IMG/VR virus record: IMGVR_UViG_3300020455_000892
Span: 18,032 to 82,031 of that record
From: a virus
DNA: 64,000 nucleotides
Reading direction: 5' to 3' (one strand)
Positions 1 through 8,219 of the stretch are shown here, one piece after another. A program made the position numbers and the translations under genes. Numbering within the stretch: position 1 is the first letter of the stretch; every line of letters begins with the position of its first letter. Under the pieces are notes generated by a model. The model did no database searches. It worked only from the letters and a program-made list of their open reading frames with translations, and was not told the origin of the DNA.

Positions 1-509
1 TTTGCGGCGGCTGTACCAGGTTCAAATTTTCCACTAGTACTATTCCAAACAATAGTTTGCCCATTTGTGGGAGGTGTTGTATTAGTATCAACATCAGTTA
101 AATCATTAATGCTCATACCTTCAATGGTTGCAAACAAAGACTTGTTCATTGTCCAACGATCATTGGTAGCATCGTATGTAAATGTTGCATTAGCTCCATC
201 TACAGTTAGTCCAGCTCCATCTGCCGCGGCGGCATTTGCCGATCCTTTGGCTACAGTGATATTAAGATCATCTACGTCAAGTGTTGTACTGTTTATAGTA
301 GTTGTTGTACCATCAACTTGTAGATTACCTTTGATTTGTAATAAGCCAGTTGCATCACCTACAGCCGCAGGATCAATAATAAATGTACTTGGACCTCTTA
401 GTTCACCTGTAAGTGTGATATTGTTGGAAATTTCTGTATCACCAGTACTTGGATCATGATCCACATTATTTGCAAAACTACCTAATTCAAAGTTCTTACT
501 TGTTGGCAT
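1..509 (-). CDS. Tail-fibre-like structural protein, partial
   Basis: An open frame starts with ATG at 507-509 and runs off the left edge, so only about 169 N-terminal residues are present. The N-terminus reads MPTSKNFELGSFANN. It is followed by a fibre module (GTTTTINSTTLDVDDLNITV, then ADGAGLTVDG) that recurs in the fibre genes at 4.4-7.9 kb and 16.5-17.6 kb. A SINDLTDVDT segment follows. The composition (Thr, Asn, Asp, Gly, no membrane segment) is that of a beta-rich fibre shaft. It is the last visible member of the minus-strand fibre array and is separated from the next small gene by only 11 bases. Function as a fibre or fibre adaptor is inferred from the shared modules; the receptor-binding end is outside the window. 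Confidence 0.75.
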   Translation of the reverse strand, partial: MPTSKNFELGSFANNVDHDPSTGDTEISNNITLTGELRGPSTFIIDPAAVGDATGLLQIKGNLQVDGTTTTINSTTLDVDDLNITVAKGSANAAAADGAGLTVDGANATFTYDATNDRWTMNKSLFATIEGMSINDLTDVDTNTTPPTNGQTIVWNSTSGKFEPGTAAA

Positions 510-520
510 CTTTTATTCCT

Positions 521-763
521 TTATGATTTCCAATATGTACGACCAGTTGCTATTACTTCATTGATTCTTGTCAAACTTTTACCTGCTGTGGTATATTTGT
601 CGTCCAGTATCTCTGCTTCTAATTGCATTACTATACCTCCCACAGAGCTTTTTTTATCTGTGTCAGGTGCATCAGCCATTTTCATACCAGCGATAATATT
701 TTCTATTATATCACAACTGTGTAACATTCTCTGATAATCTCTGTCAAGTTCGTTAACTGCCAT
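521..763 (-). CDS. Small hypothetical protein in fibre array
   Basis: An 80-residue protein starting MAVNELDRDYQRMLHSCDI, mostly helical in character with mixed charge, two Cys-free halves after Cys17 and a C-terminal TGRTYWKS. It lies between two fibre genes, two bases downstream of the S74-type fibre, and has no signal peptide or membrane segment. I do not recognise the family. Small genes placed directly after fibre genes in T4-like phages are often fibre-assembly chaperones or minor structural proteins, so a helper role for the preceding fibre is possible but not shown. Confidence 0.65.
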   Translation of the reverse strand: MAVNELDRDYQRMLHSCDIIENIIAGMKMADAPDTDKKSSVGGIVMQLEAEILDDKYTTAGKSLTRINEVIATGRTYWKS

Positions 764-765
764 TT

Positions 766-3102
766 TTAACCTCCATTTTTCAATGTATTTACTTCAGCTT
801 GTAAGCTGTCAACTTTAGCTGATAATTCTTGTATTGCTTTAATTAGTATTGGATATGATTGCATAGGTGCCGCAAGTAATTTGCTAGGATCCTCATCATT
901 GACCATGTGAGTTCTATTTTTTGTGTTGAAATCCATTTCAACTTCTTGCAGTTCTTGTGCTATAAATCCTACTTCTTTTCTAGTACCTAGTGTACCATCT
1001 CTGCGATTCCAAGTGAATTGTACTGGTCTCATTGCTTTGATAAAATCCAGTCCAAGTGTCAAATCTTGTATATCTGTTTTGTCTCTTTCGTCTGATAATG
1101 CACTGATAGATTGTACATTACATGTAAAACTTGTAATATTAGCATCTCCTAGTACAATAGTATTGGACATACTATCACTTGTACTTTGTGCGAGAGCACC
1201 AATAATTGTATTGTTAGATCCACTGATTAAATCATTTGAACTAGTTTGTGCCGCGGCATATCCAACGAATGTATTATTACTTCCAGTGGTAAGATCAAAT
1301 CCTGCATTATTGCCTACGAATGTATTATTATTACCGCTTTCTACGTTGCGACCAGCTCCTCTGCCACAGGCGGCATTATGTGCTCCGTTGGTTAGATCTC
1401 TAAGAGAATCCACACCAATTGCGGTGTTATAGCTACCACTACCTCCTGCATAACCTGAGGCATATCCTATGAAAGTACATTGATCTCCGCCATCCATGTC
1501 ATAGCCAGCATATCCTCCAACCAATGTAGTATAGTCACTTTGATTATACATACTAGAACCAGCATATGATCCTAAACTTGTACCATTTGTATGACCGTGT
1601 TTAGTATTATAACCTAAACTAACTCCATAACTACTGTTATTGTAGTAGCTTCTAGCATAACTGCCTATTTGTGTGTTATAATCGCCAGTTGCAGTGTATT
1701 GACCTGCTCCAACGCCAATAAAAGTGTTGTATTGTAGACTGGCGGCAGAACCATGTGTGCCTACGTTTATACTACCTATTGCTGTATTGTAATTATGACC
1801 GGTTCCAACTCCCAGAACACTTTCGCCTATAGCAATGTTGCCACTGCCGGTTGTTTCTGAGTCTATGCAATTCTTACCTATCGCAAAATTCCTATCACCT
1901 GTTGTCAGAGCAGTTAAATTTTGATTACCAATAACTATATTTTTGATTGCACCAGCTTCGATGCTAGCCATTGGTTGTCCTGTGGCTCCATGAGAAATAA
2001 TTAAATTTCCATTATCATTAGCAGGATCACCGCCTAGGTTTTCGTTTGTTAAAACTGTGTTGATATCAAGTACGTTTGCATCAAACATATTGTATGCAAT
2101 TACATCTACAAGATCATTTTGGTAGAGATTGCTAGCAAACACAACACTGTTTCCTGTGGTTGCTTGATAATCTTTGCCTGTACCTTCTTGTTGTTTAACA
2201 CCATTAACAAATACTTCAACTACATTGTTTCCAGCAGTATAACTTAGTGTGTTGCCATTTACGTCAGCACCACTTACGCTGGTCACTGTACTAGATATTT
2301 CATATATGTATTTTGCATAAGCAGTTGAGGGTCCACCGATACCTAAATCTGCTGGAGTAATTTTTTTCAACACACCGCCGTCGCTGATTAAAATATGATC
2401 TGCGTCACTGCTACTAGTTGAAGTTGCTCCAACATCTGCATTTCCGGTAGTGACCACAGTACCACTAGCATCAGGTAGTGTGATTGTTTTGTCTGAAACA
2501 GTAGGGTCTTCAACAGTTAAGGTTGTTTCATAAGCATCACCTGTACTTCCTTCAAATCTTAAAGTTTTTCCAGTAGTTAAATAAAGACCACTAGAAGTAA
2601 TACTTGCAACATTACCATTACCATTATTAAAAAATATAGAATAACCAGCTTTTGCATTTATATAAGTTGAACCACTAGCATTTGCTAATAGTGCATAATC
2701 ATTTATTGAAGTACGATCTACATGGCTAAAAGTAGCATTATCTGAAGTTGGTGAATGTATTAATGCTCTGCCTAATGAAGCTGTTGCGTCTGTATCTGCA
2801 TCTACTGATAGAGTTCCAGTAATAGTTTGACTATTCAAGTCTAATTGACCACCCAGTTGTGGCGTAGTATCATCTACTAAATCTGACATGCTACCGCCAC
2901 CACCACCAGCGCCTGGTTCCCATTGACTGTTAGCATTTACCCAAATCAGTGTTTGACCATCTATTGCTCCACTTTGATGCAGTTTGGCGGCAGTTATTTC
3001 ACCGTCATTGATATCTGCTAATGTAATAGATCCTGTAGCCAACAAGTCGGCTGTAATAGCATCTATTTCAATTGATGTTGTTTTTAATTTATTTAAAGGC
3101 AT
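766..3102 (-). CDS. Tail fibre with YadA-like head repeats and S74 chaperone
   Basis: A 778-residue trimeric-fibre-type protein. The N-terminal part has shaft modules, including one copy of the DDTTPQLGGQLDLN motif near residue 85. Residues about 390-650 contain many repeats of the kind GSGNNTFVGNNAG / NTAIGxxSL, which resemble the left-handed beta-roll of YadA/trimeric autotransporter heads. The last 110 residues (from about 669) match the Peptidase_S74 intramolecular chaperone: LSDERDKTDI, then RPVQFTWN, EVGFIAQELQEV and a C-terminal coiled coil (IKAIQELSAKVDSLQAEV). In this family the chaperone trimerises the fibre and cuts itself off just before the Ser of the SDxR motif, here Ser670. A late-type promoter box lies 31 bases upstream of the start. 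A fibre or receptor-binding role is strongly supported by the domain order; the receptor is unknown. Confidence 0.88.
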   Translation of the reverse strand: MPLNKLKTTSIEIDAITADLLATGSITLADINDGEITAAKLHQSGAIDGQTLIWVNANSQWEPGAGGGGGSMSDLVDDTTPQLGGQLDLNSQTITGTLSVDADTDATASLGRALIHSPTSDNATFSHVDRTSINDYALLANASGSTYINAKAGYSIFFNNGNGNVASITSSGLYLTTGKTLRFEGSTGDAYETTLTVEDPTVSDKTITLPDASGTVVTTGNADVGATSTSSSDADHILISDGGVLKKITPADLGIGGPSTAYAKYIYEISSTVTSVSGADVNGNTLSYTAGNNVVEVFVNGVKQQEGTGKDYQATTGNSVVFASNLYQNDLVDVIAYNMFDANVLDINTVLTNENLGGDPANDNGNLIISHGATGQPMASIEAGAIKNIVIGNQNLTALTTGDRNFAIGKNCIDSETTGSGNIAIGESVLGVGTGHNYNTAIGSINVGTHGSAASLQYNTFIGVGAGQYTATGDYNTQIGSYARSYYNNSSYGVSLGYNTKHGHTNGTSLGSYAGSSMYNQSDYTTLVGGYAGYDMDGGDQCTFIGYASGYAGGSGSYNTAIGVDSLRDLTNGAHNAACGRGAGRNVESGNNNTFVGNNAGFDLTTGSNNTFVGYAAAQTSSNDLISGSNNTIIGALAQSTSDSMSNTIVLGDANITSFTCNVQSISALSDERDKTDIQDLTLGLDFIKAMRPVQFTWNRRDGTLGTRKEVGFIAQELQEVEMDFNTKNRTHMVNDEDPSKLLAAPMQSYPILIKAIQELSAKVDSLQAEVNTLKNGG

Positions 3103-3125
3103 TTATTGCGTCCATCTGCTATACA

Positions 3126-3133
3126 TATTTAGC
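3126..3133 (-). promoter_or_regulatory. Late-type promoter box
   Basis: On the minus strand the box reads GCTAAATA followed by TGTATAGC. It lies in the 34-base gap between two fibre genes, 31 bases before the start of the S74 fibre. The same TAAATATGTATA core at the same distance precedes two other fibre genes (7.9 and 12.1 kb). It is a variant of the T4 late -10 element TATAAATA; a match at TAAATA only. Confidence 0.5.
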
Positions 3134-3136
3134 GGA

Positions 3137-4396
3137 TTATCCCGCAACTGTGAACTCGTAGAAATAAGTATCACTTGTTAGCCCTTGTGCATCAACATCG
3201 AAGAACCAGCTTTTGTAATCATTATTTCCAAAATATCCAATTTGACTGCTTACGCCGCCTGAAATAGTAAATGTTTTACTAGGACTAAACGGAGCTCCTA
3301 CTGTAATAGTATCGCCCGCTGTCTTATCATCTAATGCATTTCGAAGATTTACTGCTAGTGTAGATTGTGATTGTCCACCTATTATTTGTTGTCTAATCCA
3401 TATCTGTGTATTACTTGTTGTACTAGTTGATGCAGTTCTCCATTGTCCATGTGTTATAGAAGATGCAGAATAATATTCACCTCCTGTATAATTTTGATAT
3501 GAATGATTAAAAGGATTGGTTACTCCCCATACTATTCTAACTGCTCCGTGTGCTCCGTTACGCATACCTTCGTTGTGGTATCCACCTGCGGCTCCACCTC
3601 CGTAAAGTCCACCAGTGCCTGCGGGCCATGCCGCGGCATCACCGCCTCCAGCACCACCTGTAGCCGGAGGATATGGATAAGTGCCGTATTCACCACCTTG
3701 TCCATCATTTGCATTATATCCAGTAGGACCGTCGAGACCAACACCTCCGCCACCTCCAGCATAAGAGCCACCAGTAGGTCCACCAGCACCTCCGCCACCT
3801 CCGTATCCTATAGATCCTCCAGATGTTGTCCATGCTATCTGTCCTGTATCACCACCAGGTCCGCCTGCTCCAGTGTAGCCTCCTGCTCCACCTCCGCCTC
3901 CTGGACTATGATATTGACCTCCTGTACTATCTCCACCATCGCCGCCGTTACCACCGCCTAGTCCGTTAAACTCACCGCCAGTCCCTCCTGCTTTTAATCC
4001 GCTTTCATTTAAAGCTCTACTTGCTCCATTTCCTCCACCATATCCGGCAACAGTTTGTTCATTGATGAAAGAACTGTCGGCGCCACTAGCACCACCAGAT
4101 CCACTGCCAACTACTACTGTATAGCTTTGTCCAGGAGTTACTGCTATATTATTTCTATAAGCAAGACCGCCTCCGCCTCCGCCTCCAGCGTAACCATATG
4201 TTATACTACCCGGTGCAGATCCTCCTCGTCCGCCGGCTCCAACAGCCACAACGTGTACTGTGGTTACACCAGCTGGTGCTGTCCATGAATCTATTCCAGG
4301 AGTTGTAAATATTTCGTCACTTCCACCAGCGGCTCCAGATGATCCACCTATACCGCCGAAAGCTCTAACACTTGTTGCTGAACAAATTATAGGCAT
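3137..4396 (-). CDS. Glycine-rich tail adhesin-like protein
   Basis: A 419-residue protein of which residues about 30-290 are extremely Gly-rich. It has an opening FTTPGIDSWTAPAGVTTVHV sandwich-type motif and then many GGGGGAGG-type tracts separated by short polar stretches. This pattern is seen in phage glycine-rich adhesin domains; by analogy with T-even gp38-type adhesins the tracts may pack as polyglycine-II helices. The C-terminal 120 residues (from about HSYQNYTGGEYY) are non-repetitive and beta-rich and may be the binding or capping domain. It sits between an S74 fibre and another fibre, with 9 bases to the upstream gene. Role as a host-recognition tip is inferred from composition and context. 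Confidence 0.75.
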   Translation of the reverse strand: MPIICSATSVRAFGGIGGSSGAAGGSDEIFTTPGIDSWTAPAGVTTVHVVAVGAGGRGGSAPGSITYGYAGGGGGGGLAYRNNIAVTPGQSYTVVVGSGSGGASGADSSFINEQTVAGYGGGNGASRALNESGLKAGGTGGEFNGLGGGNGGDGGDSTGGQYHSPGGGGGAGGYTGAGGPGGDTGQIAWTTSGGSIGYGGGGGAGGPTGGSYAGGGGGVGLDGPTGYNANDGQGGEYGTYPYPPATGGAGGGDAAAWPAGTGGLYGGGAAGGYHNEGMRNGAHGAVRIVWGVTNPFNHSYQNYTGGEYYSASSITHGQWRTASTSTTSNTQIWIRQQIIGGQSQSTLAVNLRNALDDKTAGDTITVGAPFSPSKTFTISGGVSSQIGYFGNNDYKSWFFDVDAQGLTSDTYFYEFTVAG

Positions 4397-4405
4397 TTTA
4401 TCTCC

Positions 4406-6364
4406 TTATGCAAATTGTGTAAATGTACCATAAACTTCAAACTGTGAGGCGCCTGTTTTTACTATACTGAAAGTATACCAATCATCACTACTAGCATTGC
4501 CACCACTTGGTGCAGTACCACCTGACCATTTAGGTGTAACTGAGCTACCATCAATTTGTACAGCGTTTATGTAATAAGGAGTTGTACCATTTTGAAATGA
4601 TACTGCTATTGTTCTAACTTCATTAGTAGCCATACTATTATTAAATGTAGTGCCACTGTCGCCACTTATACTCAATGTTCTATTGTTATTTTGATCTACA
4701 TTCAGTCTTAAAATTTGATAATCGTTAGCAAAGAAAGTAATAGTACCAGCATTGGTATTTGAAGTAGTTGACTGTTCTATTAGACTTCCTACAGTTCCAT
4801 ACTCAGAGGAAGTTGTTACAATGTTTTTCCAAGCACCATTTTCTGAAACGTAGGTTTTATTCAAAGTACTATCATAAACCAAGTCTCCGTCTGCTAGTGT
4901 AATTAAATTTCTGTTTGTTGTTGATACATTGTACAATCTTAAAGGACTTTGACTAACATGTACTCTACTGCTAGTATCAGCTTCTAGTGTAATACTACTG
5001 GCACTTGTTAATACAGGAGCACCTGCTTGACTACTAGTGAGTGTACCTGTTACTGTTAAATTATCATCAACTGTAACTGTAGTTCCACTACTGGTTATTG
5101 TACTACCGCTAAAACTTATATCGCCTGTTGTTGCACTTGGGCCTAGTATTTTTATAGTTCCATTCATACTACTGTGTGCATTACAATAGTAATACAATTC
5201 ACTAGGAGCATCCATTGGAGGTATAAAGGTTACTGTACCACTACCATTATTATTACTAACACCTGCGTTGTATAAGGAACCGCCCGCAGTGTTTTGGCTT
5301 TGTATTCTAAATGGGTGACTGCTACTAATATTAGTAAATTTGTATTTTACGCCTCTCGACAAGTAAAGCGTAGGATTGTTTGTAGCACCACTAAAAAAGT
5401 GATTACCTCCAGCAAATATATAGTTAGGCGATGAACTGCCTGATAAACTAAAACTGTATTCAATAGCATTTCCGTTGACATCTAAATCACCACCAAGTTG
5501 AGGTGTCACGTCATCAACTACATCTCCTCCAGAACCAATGTCACTGTAGGTTGCGCCGTCATTTGTAAACTCCCATTTATCAGTGGTTTCGTTCCATCTA
5601 ATATCAACATTTGAACTTGTGCCTCTTTCAACAGCAATACCTGCATTTTGACTTGGTGTGCCTGTTTCGTCATTGTTGAGTGTGATAATATTGTCGCTTA
5701 CTGTTAGTTCAGTTGTGTTAATCGTAGTTGTAGTTCCATTAACTGTAAAGTCACCACTTACTGTAAGATTGCCTGTTACTTCTATACCTGTTGATATTGT
5801 TTTAAATTTTTCAATTCCATAATGATATAATATTGCTTCGCCAGTTGATCCATCTGCCTTAAAGTAATTTGCGATACTACCGACGCCATCATCTGAAACT
5901 ATTGTAACATCTGCATCGTCAGCATAAGTTCTAATAACAATATCGCCAGTATTCACATTAACAACAAATCTTGTACCAGTATGTTTGATATTTGCATCAT
6001 CATTACTTCCAAACACAACTTCATCACTGTCAGCCATTTTAATGTTACTGCCGTTTGATAGTAGATTACCACCTAGCTGTGGAGTCGTATCATCAAGCAC
6101 ATCATTCATTGTTCCGCCGCCACCGCCACTTACTTGTGACCAAGCAAAGCTGGTAGTTGCATGATCGTATTTTAAATAATACCCATCGTTACTGGCACTT
6201 ACTGCGGCTACATCTGCTATGTCTTGTAAATGTATATTGGAAATTGTACCATTTGCATCCAAATCAGTTGTTTGGATCATATTTGCAATATATTTGACTC
6301 CGGCACCGTGTGTGTAATCTTCACCTGCAAATTGAAAATCTGCTTTATCTCTTACTCTACTCAT
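4406..6364 (-). CDS. Tail-fibre-like protein with cupredoxin-like domain
   Basis: A 652-residue fibre-array protein. It has two copies of the DDxTPQLGG motif (near residues 91 and 284), one VNGTTTTINTTELTV module near residue 208 and repeated shaft segments. Between about residues 310 and 405 lies a segment with HPF (His350) and YYYCNAHSSMNG (Cys394, His397, Met400). The order His...Cys-x2-His-x2-Met is that of a type-1 copper (cupredoxin) site; plastocyanin has Cys-x2-His-x4-Met. A second fibre-array protein, the subtilase at 21.9-24.3 kb, carries the same domain. The start overlaps the stop of the upstream gene by four bases, implying coupled translation. Fibre role is well supported; copper binding is inference. 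Confidence 0.8.
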   Translation of the reverse strand: MSRVRDKADFQFAGEDYTHGAGVKYIANMIQTTDLDANGTISNIHLQDIADVAAVSASNDGYYLKYDHATTSFAWSQVSGGGGGTMNDVLDDTTPQLGGNLLSNGSNIKMADSDEVVFGSNDDANIKHTGTRFVVNVNTGDIVIRTYADDADVTIVSDDGVGSIANYFKADGSTGEAILYHYGIEKFKTISTGIEVTGNLTVSGDFTVNGTTTTINTTELTVSDNIITLNNDETGTPSQNAGIAVERGTSSNVDIRWNETTDKWEFTNDGATYSDIGSGGDVVDDVTPQLGGDLDVNGNAIEYSFSLSGSSSPNYIFAGGNHFFSGATNNPTLYLSRGVKYKFTNISSSHPFRIQSQNTAGGSLYNAGVSNNNGSGTVTFIPPMDAPSELYYYCNAHSSMNGTIKILGPSATTGDISFSGSTITSSGTTVTVDDNLTVTGTLTSSQAGAPVLTSASSITLEADTSSRVHVSQSPLRLYNVSTTNRNLITLADGDLVYDSTLNKTYVSENGAWKNIVTTSSEYGTVGSLIEQSTTSNTNAGTITFFANDYQILRLNVDQNNNRTLSISGDSGTTFNNSMATNEVRTIAVSFQNGTTPYYINAVQIDGSSVTPKWSGGTAPSGGNASSDDWYTFSIVKTGASQFEVYGTFTQFA

Positions 6365-7887
6365 ACTGGCATATACCTTAGATCTATTTGTTGTCCGTTA
6401 AGCGGAGCACTACCAAATGTAAGTGTTGTTCCGCTTACACTATAATCAGCTGGAGGAAGTATAAGTCCATCTAATATTACAAGAATGTCAGCTGAAGTAT
6501 GTCCTGCTTCTATAGTAAAATCAGTTAGTGTTCCGTTACCTGTGTACTGATTACTTGTATATGTTAAGTTCAGTTTTACATTTGTAACAGTGCCATCGCT
6601 AGGTGCACCAATATTATTAAGTATTCCATATCCTCTGGCTTCAACTATTTGTCCGTTACTTGGTGTTCCACCAAGTGTTAAACTTGTGCCACTTAATGTA
6701 ATGTTGCTGTTAAGCTGTGGAACTCCATCTACAAATATCAATAAATTTGTTTTTGATCCTGGATCTTGACTAAGTGTAAAACTTGCTGATCCGCCATTTG
6801 CTGTAAACTCGTCTACAAAACTGTTTGTGGTATTAATATTAGATGGAGAAATTAAACCTGGTTGATATTCACCAGCACTTTGGTTGTAAATTAAAACTCT
6901 ATTGTCTGCCAATCCAGTATTGACAACATCACTTAAATCATGTATACTTTTTGTTGCAAAGTCAGTATTGAAGTTACCAGTTGCATATCCATCTCCTGCA
7001 ACAAATTTACTGCTCGAACTATTGTATACAAGTATTTGACCATTTGTGATACCTGTAGTATCAATTTTTGCGGCAAAATCAGTGTTAAAATTTCCTGTAT
7101 CATATGGAACAGCTGGCACAAATTTATTGACATCCCATACAAGCATATTGCCTTGTGAAGGTGCGTTGGTAGTTATATCAACATCACTTAATTCACCAAT
7201 ACTATTTGTGCTTAAACTTGTTACACTACCAGAACTACCACTTGTATTTCCTGTAACATTACCTATTACATCTCCAGTAAGATTACCATGTACTCTAGAA
7301 ACTGTAAGTTCTCTATTTAGGTTCCATCTATTATTACTAGCTGAATATGTAAATGTAGCTCCAGAACCATCAACTGTGAGTCCTGCGCCATCAGCGTCTA
7401 GTGCAGTAGCCGCACCACTAGCTATAGTAATATTAACGTCATCTACGTCTAATTGGGTACTATTTATAGTGGTGGTAGTTCCATTCACGGTCAAGTTACC
7501 ATCAATGACTGCATTACCCGCCATATGCAAGTCTTTCCACTTTTTAGCTGTACTACCTATGTCTCTTAAATTATTTTGATCTGGTATCAAATCTGATGTA
7601 AGATTAGATGTATCAACAACTGCATTTAAGGTAAGTTGATTATTAGCATCATCATAGTTTACTGTAATATTGTTACCAGCTTGTATTAATGATCCGACTC
7701 TATCGTCAATACTTTCGTTGGTTGCATACAAGTTTGTTGTACCTTGTGCAACATCATCACTATCAAATGCAGTGTTAACACGGATCAACGCTTCCCAACT
7801 GCCAGAAGTTGAATTGTATTGCCAACCTCTGCCTAGTGCTACGAATGTTTGTCCATTAGTTGGATTTGTAGGAAAATTTATTGCCAT
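6361..7887 (-). CDS. Tail-fibre-like structural protein
   Basis: A 508-residue protein with a modular fibre composition. An N-terminal NGQTFVALGRGWQYNSTSGS segment is followed by NLYATNESIDDRVGSLI, then one VNGTTTTINSTQLDVDDVNI module near residue 130 with an ADGAGLTVDGSG tail. Two similar LIFVDGVPQLNSN / ILVILDGLILPP beta-repeats make up the C-terminal third; these resemble a repeat found in the 676-, 634- and 1216-residue fibre proteins of the same array. The start is ATG at 7885-7887 with AGGATATACAT ahead of it and a CATAAATA late-type box 32 bases upstream. It heads the gene pair with the cupredoxin-bearing fibre. Fibre shaft or adaptor role is inferred. Confidence 0.8.
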   Translation of the reverse strand: MAINFPTNPTNGQTFVALGRGWQYNSTSGSWEALIRVNTAFDSDDVAQGTTNLYATNESIDDRVGSLIQAGNNITVNYDDANNQLTLNAVVDTSNLTSDLIPDQNNLRDIGSTAKKWKDLHMAGNAVIDGNLTVNGTTTTINSTQLDVDDVNITIASGAATALDADGAGLTVDGSGATFTYSASNNRWNLNRELTVSRVHGNLTGDVIGNVTGNTSGSSGSVTSLSTNSIGELSDVDITTNAPSQGNMLVWDVNKFVPAVPYDTGNFNTDFAAKIDTTGITNGQILVYNSSSSKFVAGDGYATGNFNTDFATKSIHDLSDVVNTGLADNRVLIYNQSAGEYQPGLISPSNINTTNSFVDEFTANGGSASFTLSQDPGSKTNLLIFVDGVPQLNSNITLSGTSLTLGGTPSNGQIVEARGYGILNNIGAPSDGTVTNVKLNLTYTSNQYTGNGTLTDFTIEAGHTSADILVILDGLILPPADYSVSGTTLTFGSAPLNGQQIDLRYMPV

Positions 7888-7911
7888 ATGTATATCCTAG
7901 TCTGTTATACA

Positions 7912-7919
7912 TATTTATG
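7912..7919 (-). promoter_or_regulatory. Late-type promoter box
   Basis: The minus strand reads CATAAATA followed by TGTATAAC. One mismatch to the T4 late -10 TATAAATA. Its first base is 32 bases from the fibre start codon, predicting a leader of about 19 bases with an AGGA. It is part of a near-identical cassette at three fibre genes. Confidence 0.65.
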
Positions 7920-7925
7920 TTTAAG

Positions 7926-8219
7926 TTAGATGTCTTCTACTTTTTCTCTAGCTTCTTGTCTTTTGGTCAAAACATCATCAGGTATAGCTTTGCCAGTTTC
8001 TGCTTTTCTAGTCACATACCAATCTGTTTCTGTTAGGTATTTCCTAGCTTCATAATTTTCCATTGCTACTAAATTATTGGCAATTTCTTCTGCTGTAGGT
8101 TCTTGTCTTTCTAACTCAGGCATGTCTTCTACAGTATCACCTTCCTCTACAATGCTGTCTAAGAATGCTTCTACCACATAAGTTACTGTACCATCTGCTT
8201 TTGTAACTTTTTTTGTCAT
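7926..8219 (-). CDS. Small hypothetical protein, fibre-associated
   Basis: A 97-residue acidic protein. It has a small N-terminal beta part (TKADGTVTYVVEAFLD) and a C-terminal helix containing ARKYLTETDWYVTRKAETGK and IPDDVLTKRQEAREKV. The YLTxTDWYVxRKxETGxxIPxxVLxKRxxAR pattern is one I associate with short proteins encoded beside phage tail fibres, where it resembles the C-terminal part of tail-fibre assembly chaperones. Its start overlaps the last base of the upstream 523-residue fibre gene, so the two are probably translated together. An assembly-chaperone role for that fibre is a reasonable inference but not demonstrated. Confidence 0.72.
   Translation of the reverse strand: MTKKVTKADGTVTYVVEAFLDSIVEEGDTVEDMPELERQEPTAEEIANNLVAMENYEARKYLTETDWYVTRKAETGKAIPDDVLTKRQEAREKVEDI

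Noticed and set aside
3503-3961. A 152-residue Ser/Thr/Ile/Cys-rich frame on the plus strand
   Set aside because: It is antisense to the glycine-rich adhesin; composition is the complement of Gly codons and there is no ribosome site or neighbour in that strand.
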